From: Dipteronia dyeriana
Lineage: Eukaryota > Streptophyta > Magnoliopsida > Sapindales > Sapindaceae
Direction of reading: 5' to 3'
Assembly (NCBI GenBank): GCA_032871835.1
Contig: CM065296.1
Location: 120,228,146-120,292,145, forward strand
DNA: 64,000 bases
Part shown: in pieces, positions 11,708 through 21,379 of the stretch
Position numbering within the stretch: position 1 is the first letter of the stretch
Layout of the letters: each line of letters starts with the position of its first letter
Translations under genes and position numbers: made by a program
The notes under the pieces: generated by a model
Seen by the model: the letters and a program-made list of their open reading frames with translations, nothing else
The model's database searches: none
What the model was told of the DNA's origin: nothing

Positions 11708-12517
11708 ATGACTATGGAGAGTGTTTTGGCTCAATCATCAGCTCATGAAGTACAATCGTTTTCTGCTTACAAGCAGATCAAGAATCCAAATAAAATGATT
11801 TCTCGTTCTTTCGTGTCGAAATCTAGTGAAAATATGCATATTCACAGGGGTCTTTTGTTGGCTCCTCCTCCTCCTCCTCCTCCTCATGTTTCTCGTTCGC
11901 TTTCATATTCATATCCACCTTCACTGGCACTTCACAGCTATAACAGTATTCAACCACAACAGCTGCTACAACAACAATCATCACCGCCTCTTCTTCCTCT
12001 ACCAATCACCAAGCCCCGCCACAACTCCCTCCCTTCTCCGCCGCCGTCACGAAAACCCACCAGAGCTAGAGACCAGTCGTTGACTCCAAAGAAATCAAAA
12101 CAGCCCACCAGGAGAGTAGAGCCAAATATTACAGCAACAAAGCAAGATCATTTCACCAAACCAGCTCAGAAAAAGATAGCAAAACAGCAACACCAACAAA
12201 AACAACAAGAAGAAGCTGTGTTATCGGAGTCTTTGATTGTTGAAACTTTGAACCCATTAGGACCTGACCCGAATGAGCTTCCAAAACATATTTCTAAGGT
12301 TTTTTGTGCAGGTATTGTTGCTGTCAATAATAATACTCAGGATTTTGAGAAGTTTTCAGGTTCTCTGTTTACTGTCTCTCCACCTCCAAGCAGCTTGCCT
12401 TTGCCCAAGTTCTCCATGAGACCAAAGCAGCTGATCAGTTGCAACGCCGAAGCTTCTGGTGGTGGTGTTGATGCCGGAGCAACGGATAGTCTCCGCCGAC
12501 TGTTACGTATCCGGTGA
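11708..12517 (+). CDS. Proline-rich protein with PNRC-like motif
   Basis: The ORF of 269 aa is read from the first in-frame ATG at 11708; the longer frame begins with a TTG and is not needed. Seen: a run of proline codons (CCT/CCC repeats, 11863-11884), Q-rich and basic central parts, then SPPPSSLPLPKF near residues 225-240 and a C-terminal DSLRRLLRIR. The SPxPSSLPxPxF block matches the short linear motif of proline-rich nuclear receptor coactivators (PNRC) and related plant proteins. In animal PNRC2 and yeast Edc1-type proteins, similar motifs contact the decapping factor Dcp1. A role as a decapping or mRNA-decay adaptor is therefore an inference. The protein looks largely disordered, with no signal peptide or membrane segment. 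The motif is separated from an upstream FCAGIV by about 20 residues; in the animal family the equivalent YAG-type block is usually closer. Confidence 0.7.
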   Translation: MTMESVLAQSSAHEVQSFSAYKQIKNPNKMISRSFVSKSSENMHIHRGLLLAPPPPPPPHVSRSLSYSYPPSLALHSYNSIQPQQLLQQQSSPPLLPLPITKPRHNSLPSPPPSRKPTRARDQSLTPKKSKQPTRRVEPNITATKQDHFTKPAQKKIAKQQHQQKQQEEAVLSESLIVETLNPLGPDPNELPKHISKVFCAGIVAVNNNTQDFEKFSGSLFTVSPPPSSLPLPKFSMRPKQLISCNAEASGGGVDAGATDSLRRLLRIR

Positions 12518-12771
12518 AGTTCTTTTCGGTTTAGTACTTGTGTTAATGGTGGTTAATATCTAATAAGCATGGAATTTCTAAGTATGTTAGGGTGTTTCAT
12601 GTAAATAAAAGCATAGCCAAGGGTGTGCTTCGTTATTTTTCATTGCAAGTTTTTCGTTTTTGGGTTTCTTTTTAGGTCTTTGTTTTCTTGTTTTAGTCAT
12701 CGGAAAAGTTTGTGATCACCACCTGTGTTTTTGAATTGGGGTGCACAAGATTTAGATACTACATGTAATCT

Positions 12772-12868
12772 CTGAATCAAGAACTCTGCCAGCCAGAGGA
12801 TGCTCTTTGTAACCTTTTTTTTTATTACTGTCTGAATCAAGAATGCTCTTTGTAACTCTTTTTTTTTA
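12772..12868. repeat. Short tandem duplication downstream of the PNRC-motif gene
   Basis: CTGAATCAAGAA ... ATGCTCTTTGTAAC followed by a T run and ATTA occurs twice. The first copy has a 16-base insert (CTCTGCCAGCCAGAGG), itself a near-perfect inverted repeat. Confidence 0.6.
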
Positions 12869-13326
12869 TTATTAATATAATTATCATTTACCCATTCTCT
12901 TTGCATAATTCCAATAAACAAACATTTATCACAATCAGAGTTCAATTATCAATTTTCTGTTGTAAAAAATAAGAGCTTTTTACATGCTTCATGAACGAAA
13001 GTTGGACTCTCAACTCTCTTGACATTGATAAAACACAACGGGGGCCGTCCTTCATGTACAAAAGAGTTACATAAAAAGGATATATGGATGTTGTTCAACA
13101 AATATTATAAATTCAAAAGATATGCGTTAGAGACTTTGAGAGTTGTCTGGTTGAATAGTGCATCTCTAGATCCTGGCATTTCTCAACAACGTTAATACTA
13201 GAACAAACTAACAACAGCAGGTTCACAGAAACGTCGCTTCCTGTAAAACAGTAATGCAATTATACAATTAATTACCTTGGACCATTGCACTTTGTTGTCT
13301 CCCTCAAAATAGAAACACTGCACAAA

Positions 13327-13789
13327 TTGGAAAATGAATTCATAATGTAAAATGAGGCAGATGACAAGGTCGAATAAAAACAAAGAAGACTTGGCATATA
13401 TTGGGGAAAAAAACAAAGACGACTTGGAATATATTATGTAAAGTAGCCATTTTTTACTGTTTAAACATATTCATTTGTAACCTTCATGAACATCCACTAT
13501 GAAAAGATCAACTCGATGAATGACTTTGTATACCAATGACTTTGGAAAATGACTTCACAATGTAAAATGAGGTAGATGACAAGGTCGAATAAAAACAAAG
13601 AATACTTGGCATATATTGGGGAAAAAACCAAAGAAGACTTGGAATATATCATGTCAAGTAGCCATTTTTTACTGTTTAAGCAAATTCGTTTACAATCCTA
13701 TCTATTTAACAAATTATGTTTTAATCACTATCATGAACATCCATTATGAAAAGAAGATCAACTCGATGAATGACTTTGTATACCAATGC
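13327..13789. repeat. Imperfect tandem duplication, about 214 and 248 bp
   Basis: Copy 1 (13327-13540) and copy 2 (13542-13789) share most of their sequence. For example, GATGACAAGGTCGAATAAAA, TTTTTTACTGTTTAA and CAACTCGATGAATGACTTTG occur in each. Copy 2 has an extra stretch of about 33 bp near 13695-13730. I see no coding sequence, and the frame at 13616-13831 arises only in this repeat. Confidence 0.85.
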
Positions 13790-14469
13790 CGTAAAAAAAA
13801 TCTTTTAGAGCCTCTTTGGCTCTTAAAGTAAAGATGAAAATTTAAGTAAAACTAATGCAAATTGACATACACCATGTATATGTGCTGCAGTTCCTACCAT
13901 ACGCATACCTCAGCAGTTAACGTGTAACTTATTTCTTTGCCATCAACCTCTGCATGGAGTGGTACATAAATTCTTTAAAAAGGAAAAGAAAATGAACACT
14001 GATTCATGGAGAGTTACAATTTTTACAAGTATGACATCTAAATGAGAGGAACACAAATATGGAAATACACACCCGACATAGTGAGCATTCGAGAATAGAT
14101 TAAACGATTTTATATATTGCTCGAGAAAAGAATTAGATAATTACATCCTTTAATAAGAAAAAGTGATGAAGATATAAGAAATCCCATGTTATCTAGAGGA
14201 CAATAACTATTATCTATTGAGATTGACGGCAAAAAGTGGGCATACATAGCATGTTAATTAACTGGATATGCATAATAAATCAATGTTTTCACAAAAAATT
14301 CCAAAATTTAGAAGTCTAAGCTTCCATAAAGCCGACAACAGAGCTCCATCTAATTTCAAATTCTAACTGAAATCTGCTCTACGTGATTTACATTGTTTAG
14401 GAGCATAAAATGGAAACTAGCAACAATGAAAGGCTCAACGGCTATACCTTTGGCATTTCTCTTAAATTT

Positions 14470-15240
14470 TCACAAAGTACATGTGACAAACTTTGATTCC
14501 ATAGATAGCATTGTACCACAGTAGTTGCAGAATAGGAAATCACATCCTTGCGGATACACCATGGAATGCTCCTTTAGTGAAAGGTCCATCGAGGCAGCTT
14601 TGTACAAATACAAACGGAAGCTGAAATGATCATATAGAGACTTTTCTTCAGCTAAAAGAAATTGCATTGCAATATCACACGTGACCACACTTGTACACTA
14701 ACATGTTCTACTGGAAATTCACAAGCAAGCACGCATGAAAAAGCTTGATGCTTCCACAATTCACATAAGCCACTAACTCAAACTCAACTGGTGTTTCGGC
14801 GAAAAAAGCAATATAGGGTTCCAATGATAAGAGAAAAATCAGAGCATTATATTCAATAGAGGGTTCTCCAAAGTCCAATCAACAAAAATAAATAAATAAT
14901 TAGGCTGAAAGTATACTAAAAATCATAGCACCTTTTAATTTAATTGAAAATTAAACTAAATGAATCCCCACAAATAATGCAGATTTGAACTCAAGAAATA
15001 ACAACAAACATACAAAAATTAATGGAATTTTGTCACAGAGTCGATAAAATTTTTCCATGAAAAACAGTAAACACCATCGCTAATTTGAGAAAATATTTCA
15101 ATGAACAGACATATACCTTTATATTGTGAGTTTCGGGAGATTTTGAGAGTTCGAACTTGCTTTGGAGGGTGAGATTTGAAGTTGGTTCGAGACGTCAAGT
15201 TCTCAATAGAAACAGTCGTTTCTGAGAGAGGGAGAAGCTA
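14470..15240 (-). pseudogene. RNA polymerase I subunit A12.2 (RPA12)-like, broken first exon, copy 1
   Basis: On the minus strand, the frame from the ATG at 14562 encodes a protein start with FLFCNYCGTMLSMES and then VTCTL. This is the N-terminal zinc ribbon of the RPA12/A12.2 family, which has CxxC pairs after an F-L-F-C start and acts in the Pol I enzyme. The third zinc cysteine has become TGA (14470-14472), after only 30 codons. The sister copy at 19.9 kb has TGC there. A non-coding leader exon (about 15117-15240, donor AAAG/GTATAT) lies upstream. No second zinc ribbon or later exon is seen towards lower coordinates, so the gene is both truncated and interrupted. Confidence 0.6.
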
Positions 15241-15336
15241 ACGTGATGGAAAGTAAATTCGTTAATTAGACCTAAACGTTGTCGTTTTATCAAATTAAAC
15301 GCATCGTTTTTGTTGCTCTAATCGCTTACTGTGAGC

Positions 15337-15526
15337 ACGTCAAGCTCATTTGCCGACGTATTTTAGCACGTCATCATATTCTGCTGACGTGTTTAGACAA
15401 ATCAGGTTAGCAGTTTGAATTTGTTGTCGTGTTTAGACACGTCAGAATACCGTTTCTGGCACTGTGAATTGAAGGGATGACGTGGATCGTCATGTAAGAA
15501 AATAAGTCAGCAGCAGTCACTGACGT
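15337..15526. promoter_or_regulatory. Array of seven ACGT-core (bZIP-type) sites, copy 1
   Basis: ACGT cores occur at 15337, 15356, 15368, 15387, 15439, 15480 and 15523. Most are TGACGTG or its complement CACGTCA. Such sites are bound by plant bZIP factors of the TGA and HY5 types. The array sits between the leader exon of the minus-strand A12.2-like fragment and a plus-strand exon fragment, as a bidirectional promoter would. Confidence 0.55.
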
Positions 15527-15565
15527 GTTCACAGTCAGCAGTTATCGCTGATGCAACCCGAATAT

Positions 15566-15777
15566 CCAAACCGGGTCAAGTCTTTGTGATTTTAGGTCAG
15601 CTCCTCCGACAATCAAATCTGTGGAGAACGTCGTGTCTTCACCGGAATTGTCTCCTACGGCCTCTTCTCCGGTGTAGTCCTGAGATGGGTGTGTGGTTTT
15701 TTGTGGATCGATTGATGGGTTTTCATGTGATATTGAGAAGCGTTATGGTTTTATGCTTGAAAACTGCTTCGGCCTAA
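15566..15777 (+). pseudogene. Decayed plus-strand exon fragment, copy 1
   Basis: In the frame that is open in the sister copy (20940-21190), this copy reads SPELSPTASSPV, stop, S, stop, DGCVVFCGSIDGFS. The Trp and Tyr codons of the sister have become stops. I do not recognise the protein. The SPVWxxDGxVVFxGSIDG pattern of the sister is suggestive of a beta-propeller blade, which is only a guess. Confidence 0.35.
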
Positions 15778-15979
15778 ATCACTTAGCTCAGGTGTTCTAA
15801 TTTCAAACACAGAAACCTATTTCCAAACATCAACTTCATTTCAATGGCTGAATACAGATCAATATTCTCCGAAACTATAAGTCTGTGATGCAGATTGTGA
15901 ACATTTGTCAAAATAATCAGATTTTTTTATTCAACTCTATAGTATTAAAACATAAAAAAAAACCATCTTAAGCTTTTTA

Positions 15980-17510
15980 GGAAAAAATAAAAAGACACTC
16001 ATTCCACAGTACCTCTCTCTTTCTCCGTCCTCCTTTTCTTTCAATCAGGGATGACAATTAAACCCGAATTAATAGGATCCATCCAAATCCAATCCGTTTG
16101 GAGATGGTTTCGTATGTGAAAATAGAACCTGTGGGTGAATTTGGATTTGAAATCTTAACCAATCACGGGTTCGGGTTTACATTCGGGTGTGGAAAAAAAA
16201 ACAAACCCAAACCCGCGAACCCGTTTAATTTAATAATTATTTAATAAATAATATTATTATTATTATTTTTATATTTCGTTTTTATCTTACATCACATACA
16301 GTTGACCCATATTATTTATCTTTTTAAATTTTTAAATATCTTTCATTATTATTTTTCTTTTTCTTCTTATCTTTTGTCTTCATTTTCTTTTCTTCTTGAT
16401 CTTCAACCCCTACACTCTCTCTTCAAAATTAAAACTCATCTTCTCCATTTATTTTCTCAGCAACTTATTTTATTTTCTTTATTTTTCTCTTCAAAATTTG
16501 AATATTCTTCTTCTTCATATATTCTTTTTCTTAGACATTTTTAAATCTGTTTTGCTCTTACTTTTTTTATTTTCTCTAAAGTCTGAAAGAAGAAAACTAA
16601 TGTGAATGGGTATCGGTAACTAGTTTTGACTCGGATCGAGTTACGTACACAGGAGTGAGTTGCCTTGGAACAATAAATCCTCAGGAGTTCGCGGACGGGT
16701 CTGGATGTTGCTAAAATCTGTAGGTGAAATCCGAACCCGAACCCGAACCCACTAGATTTTGTGGATGGGTTTTGGATGTCATTTTCCTTCGTAGGTTTGA
16801 GTTTGATTTTTCCCAAACCCGTTCGAACCCGACACATTGTCATTCCTACTCTCAATCTCTCTCTCCATCTTTAAAAAAAAATGACATTCAACCACTACCA
16901 CAATACCAATAATTCGAACTTCAATAAAACAGAGTTAAAAAATTGCTAAACTTTAAATTTGGTTGATGAACAAAACTTTCTTTATAGTGCAACTGAAATT
17001 TAAATCATGAAAAAAAATTACTATATAATAAATCTCAGGTTTCAAGATCCAATTTGACTTGACTATAAATTTTTACAACCAAAAATCAAAAATAAGATTC
17101 AACTTAATTTCTTTCGGTTTTTAAGTCTGCTTCGTTTTTAAGAGATGTCATAAGTTTAATATTAAATATATTTAATGTTTAGTACACTTATCCATTTAAT
17201 TAAATAAATTCATTTTAATAGACAAAATATGTGTAAACATGATACTTTTGTTTCACATTAATATTTAATGAATAGACTTTTGTTTATCATATTAATATAT
17301 ATATATATATAACTGATATTTTTATTTGATATAAAATTATTATTTTACTTGATTATTATTTTATGTTTGATTAAAATATATTTTTATATATATATTGTTT
17401 GTTTCATAATTTAGATAAATAGAATTTTAAATTATGAATAAAATTTATTAAAATTGAAAATAATATATAAAATGGTATAAAACTCCAGCAAGCACGGGCC
17501 ATTTTACTAG
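15980..17510. mobile_element. Helitron-like insertion
   Basis: Comparison with the sister copy (about 21320-21350) shows that 1.5 kb of DNA entered here. The right end reads GCACGGGCCATTTTACTAG followed by T. This matches the 3' end of plant Helitrons: CTAG/T with a GC-rich hairpin remnant about 12 bp before it (483-498 in the 17 kb count). The left border is blurred and no clear TC start is seen. There is no helicase, so it is non-autonomous if a Helitron. It holds a hAT element (16046-16848) and AT-rich filler. Confidence 0.6.
16046..16848. mobile_element. hAT non-autonomous element nested in the insertion
   Basis: An 803-bp element starts CAGGGATGACAATTAAACCC and ends CCCGACACATTGTCATTCCTA, an imperfect terminal inverted repeat. 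It is flanked by an 8-bp target duplication with one mismatch: CTTTCAAT (16038-16045) and CTCTCAAT (16849-16856). Sub-terminal CGGGTTCGGG and GAACCCGAACCCG repeats are typical. The open frames crossing it (16302-16912) are made of this repeat DNA. Confidence 0.75.
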
Positions 17511-19420
17511 TTTTTTACTAAATAGACAAGTTTGTATACAGAGCAATTACTCAAGATCTTGTGTTCTTTTCCTGTTGTAGTCTGACTAGTTGCTTGTAAA
17601 TGCTATTAGCTTTTCTGATAAGCTGATCATGGCTTCCAATTTCAGCAACTTTTCCATGTTGTAACACTGCAATTTTATCCGCATCGCGAATGGTTGACAA
17701 CCTGTGAGCTACCATGATTGTTGTTCTTACTTGCATGAGTTTATCTCAAGAGCTTCTTGGACCAACTTCTCAGATGCTGTGTCCAGTGCACTGGTTGCTT
17801 CATCTAGAAGTAAAATTGATGGATTCTTCAGGATTGCTCTTGCAACGGCAACTCTTTGTTTCCGGCCTCCTGATAGTTGCACCCTTCTGTCACCAACATC
17901 GGTTTGGTAACCTTCTGGCATTCTACTAATGAATCCATGAGCATTTGCTGCCTCCATTTCTGTTGCCTCCTATTTGCCAAACTTAAATGTTTTCGTAAAT
18001 GGTTGTTGAGAACAATGCTGGTTCTTGCTGGACTAATCCTATTTTCCGTCTCAAAGATTTCAAGTTCTTGATTTTGATGTCACATTTATTTATCATGACT
18101 GTCACGGAGAGGGAATCATAGAATTTCATGACAAGGGCAATTACAGTGCTCTTCCCAGACCCACTTTGTCCAACTATAGCAAGATGCTTGCCGGCAGAGA
18201 TCCTTAGAGATAAATCCTCAGAAATGGTGATATCAGGCCTCACAGGGTACTTGAACTCACATGTCTGAATTCTGTATCTCCTTTGATATCAGTTACCACT
18301 TTTGATGCGGGATCATCTGGTTGTATCGCTGTTTTCCTGTAGAGAATACTGAAAACTGACCCAAGTGCTTGTTTGGATTTTTTTTTGCTTGGCCAAAGTC
18401 CAAGTGCATAGGAACAGAATGCAAAGAATTGTGATACACCTTAAGCCAAAACCCGATATATGGCCCCATAAAATTGTCTGTTTATTGGGTTGTTGGCTCA
18501 ATTCAGAGGCAAACCGGATTGAGATCCTGTCTTCAATTCCATATGTAGCAACAGTGCGTTGGGAATTTCTTCACATGCCACAGCAGTTGCTCTGGAGTAG
18601 GCCCGGCTGTAGTCTCCTCTGAATCCCATGAGAAGCAGTTGCTGCACATGAAAAAAAAGCTCAGATGACATGATTAGATCAATTTAATTTTCACTCATGA
18701 CTGTTTCTGAATCTTACCTCGATTAAGGAAGCTCCAATAAGTAGAGGGCGATAACAAATGATGTCACTGTGATTGCTAAATTCTGCACAATTGTAGATAG
18801 GAGGTCAGCAAGAGTGCTTCATTCTAAGGTTGCATCCGCAGCTAAAGTTGATGTCAATGAGCCAGTGTTGTTCTCATCCAAATCAAACCAGCCATTCTCA
18901 TTTTGAAGGATAGCTGCAATTGATACAAGAAAGGGTTTTTGCATCAATCTATAGCTGCATCGATCTACTTACTAGTCAAGCACTTAATCTTGTTTTCAAA
19001 TCAATCAATGAAGAGAAAAGAACCTGATAACATTGATAAACGAACACAAGTTGTGATATGCTCTCCCATCAATGTGTAAAAGTAGTGATGCAACAGATAT
19101 ATAGGGATGGTAACAATCGCCACTCCAACAAATATAATAGCCACCCGCTGGACCTCTTGTTTCATTTGAGAAACATCAGGAGGACGTAATGCAGTTAAGA
19201 TATGTGTAATTCCATGGGCAAAGAGAGGAGCTTCCATGCCTGCTTAGATTGCGTCAATCGATCCAAGCATAAGGTCACTCTGGTGCATTCAATTTCAGTA
19301 GTTCCCAAATTGACGGGGCAGGAGCTAAACTTTTCTGTGACAAGTTCTGATCACTTGGCTCTAGTTGATCAAGCTGATAATTCTGACTGTAGGGAACTTC
19401 TCGAAAGCTCGAACGCCTTG
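17511..19420 (-). pseudogene. ABCB13/14-type transporter pseudogene (3' half only)
   Basis: This is a diverged copy of the 3' half of the intact ABCB gene next door (21348-23412): all of its exon 10, a damaged exon 9, and the second half of exon 8. Recognisable pieces are [10 protein letters not shown] (Walker A), LSGGRKQR (the signature, where the intact gene has LSGGQ) and [12 protein letters not shown] (Walker B). It is broken by many lesions: a 2-bp insertion near 17747, loss of about 30 bp near 17955-17985, a deletion of about 110 bp near 18375 that removes transmembrane sequence, a large loss in exon 9 near 18740, and a shifted tail giving an early stop at 17551. The copy ends abruptly at about 19420, inside the exon 8 homologue, where the second duplication unit begins. 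It cannot make a transporter. Confidence 0.9.
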
Positions 19421-19846
19421 ACATAAATAATGAGAGGAACATGAATATGAAAATACACACTCGACATAGTGAGCATTCGAAAATAGATTAAATGATTTTA
19501 AATATTGCTTGAGAAAAGAATTAGATAATTATGACGTAACATCCTTTAATAAGAAAAAGTAATGGATATACAAGAAATCCTTTGTGTTATTTAGAAGACA
19601 AGGACTGCTATTTATCAAGATTGACAGCAAAAAGTGGGCATACATAGCGTGCTAATTAGCTGAATATGCATAATAAATCAAGGTTTTCAAAAAAAAAATC
19701 CAAAATTTAGAATTCCAAGCTTCCATAATACCGACAACAGAGCTCCATCTAATTTTAAATTCTAACTGAAATCTGCTCTGGGTGATTTACATTGTTCAGG
19801 ATCATTAAATGCCAAATAGCAAAAGCGAAAGACTCAACGGCTATAC

Positions 19847-20640
19847 CTTTGGCATTTCTCTTATATTTGCACAAAGTACACATGACAAACTTTGATTCCA
19901 TGGATAGCATTGTCCCACTGTAGTTGCAGAATAGGAAATCAAGTCCTTGAGAATACTCCATGGAATCTCCTTTAGAGAAAGGTCGATTGAGGCAGCTTTG
20001 TACAAATACAAACAGAAGCTGAAATGATCATATAGAGACTTTTCTTCAGCTAAAAGAATTCGCATTGAAATATCACACATGACCACACTTGTATATTAAC
20101 ATGCTCCCACAATGCACCCAAGCCACTAACTCAGTCTCAACTGTTGTTTCAGCGAAAAAAGCATGCAAATTCTGCTTACAATATCACCATGACCACAGAG
20201 ATTCCAATGATCAGTGAATAATCAGAGCATTCTATTCAATAGAGGGTTCTCCAAACAACAAAAATATATAAATAATTAAGACTGAAAGTATACTAAAAAT
20301 CATAGGACCTTTTAATTTAACTGCAAATTAAAGTAAATGAATCACCAAAAATAATGCTAATTTGAAATCCAGAAATAATAGCAAACATACAAAAAAGTGA
20401 ATGACACGACACACAATTCAGTGAAGTGAAAGATAGAGTAACAAGATCAATGAAAAAACAGAAAACAGTAAACACCATCGTTAATTTGAGAGAATAATTT
20501 AACAAACACACATATTATACCTCTATATTGTGAGTTTTGGGAGAGTGAGATTCGAGAGATTTTGAGAGTTGGAAATTGCCTTGGAGGCTGAGATTTGATT
20601 CATTGTTCGAGCCGTCAAGTTAGAGGGAAAAGCAAACGTG
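19847..20640 (-). pseudogene. RNA polymerase I subunit A12.2 (RPA12)-like first exon, copy 2
   Basis: From the ATG at 19961, the minus strand encodes FLFCNYSGTMLSMES, then VMCTLCKYKRNAK, and then a possible donor (AAAG/GTATAG at 19847/19846). It is the N-terminal zinc ribbon of the A12.2 family. Here the frame is open through the fourth zinc position, but the second cysteine is replaced by serine (CNYSGT), which should weaken zinc binding. A leader exon at about 20521-20640 has donor AGAG/GTATAA. No exon for the second, catalytic zinc ribbon follows within the unit. It is best seen as a gene fragment. Confidence 0.55.
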
Positions 20641-20721
20641 ATGGAGGACGAAGAAGAAAGTCAAATCGTTATTAAGACCTAAACGCGGTCGTTTTATCAA
20701 ATTAAACGCCTTACTGTGGGC

Positions 20722-20889
20722 ACGTCAGGCTTCTTTGACGACGTATTTCAGCACGTCATCACGTCTTGCTGACGTGTTTAAAATAAACTAGGGACACCAT
20801 TCCTGATTTTTCTGACGTGGCTGAAGTGTGAGCTGGACGGATGACGTGTCTCACCACGTATTAAAAAAGTCAGCAGATGTTGCTGACGT
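20722..20889. promoter_or_regulatory. Array of nine ACGT-core (bZIP-type) sites, copy 2
   Basis: ACGT cores start at 20722, 20741, 20753, 20761, 20772, 20815, 20844, 20856 and 20886, nine in 168 bp. Most are TGACGTG/CACGTCA. The layout parallels copy 1, but copy 2 has extra cores. It lies between the A12.2-like leader exon and the plus-strand exon fragment. Confidence 0.55.
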
Positions 20890-20939
20890 GCCTACAGTCA
20901 GCAGTTATCGCTGGTATAACCCGAAAATCAAACCGGGTC

Positions 20940-21190
20940 AAGTTTCTGTGTTTTGCCTTTTTAGGTCGCTCCTCCAAAAACCAAATTTGTATAGAGGGTC
21001 GGGTCTTCCACCAGAATTGTCTCTTCCGGCCTCTTCTCCGGTGTGGTCCTACGATGGGTTTGTGGTTTTTTCTGGATCAATTGATGGGTTTTCATATGAT
21101 TTTGAGACGCTGGAAAAGTGCTTCAAACACATAAACCTGTTTTCAATTGCTGTATACCGGTCGATATTCTACGAAACTACATGTCTGTGA
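20940..21190 (+). pseudogene. Orphan plus-strand exon fragment, copy 2
   Basis: After a possible acceptor (CTTTTTAG at about 20956-20963) the frame is open to a stop at 21188-21190. It reads PELSLPASSPVWSYDGFVVF and then SGSIDGFSYDFETLE. The composition looks like real protein and the sister copy at 15.6 kb carries two stops in it. I do not recognise the family. With no upstream exons it is probably a gene fragment carried by the duplication. Confidence 0.35.
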
Positions 21191-21379
21191 TGCAATTTGT
21201 GATTATATAATTGTTTTTTTTTGTAAACATATTCTTTTTATTCAATTCTATAGTATTAAAATATTTATATATATATATAAAAACAACTCTTATACAATTG
21301 TTTATAGGCAGCAAGGTGTAATCTTAAGCTTTTTAAATACATATTTTTTACTAAATAGACAAGTTTGCATACAGAGCAA

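Larger units (their letters stand above)
14041..15979. repeat. Segmental duplication, copy 1 left part
   Basis: This block is a diverged copy of 19430-21330. Matching landmarks in order are GAGAGGAACA, GACATAGTGAGCATTCG, the A12.2-like exon, a leader exon, the ACGT array, GCCTCTTCTCCGGTGT and GTATTAAAA. In copy 1 the homology to the right-hand copy breaks at about 15979, where a 1.5-kb insertion begins, and resumes at 17511 in the ABCB pseudogene. Confidence 0.85.
19430..21345. repeat. Segmental duplication, copy 2 left part
   Basis: This is the sister of 14041-15979. It is followed without interruption by the 3' end of the intact ABCB gene. The join at 19417-19430 puts the middle of ABCB exon 8 directly against the start of the unit, which is the expected signature of a tandem duplication with a unit of about 4 kb. 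The sequence also holds AT-rich filler at 21190-21345. Confidence 0.85.

Noticed and set aside
16302..16912. Several overlapping frames on both strands
   Set aside because: They lie in the CT-rich and CGGGTT-rich body of a non-autonomous hAT element and have no family features.
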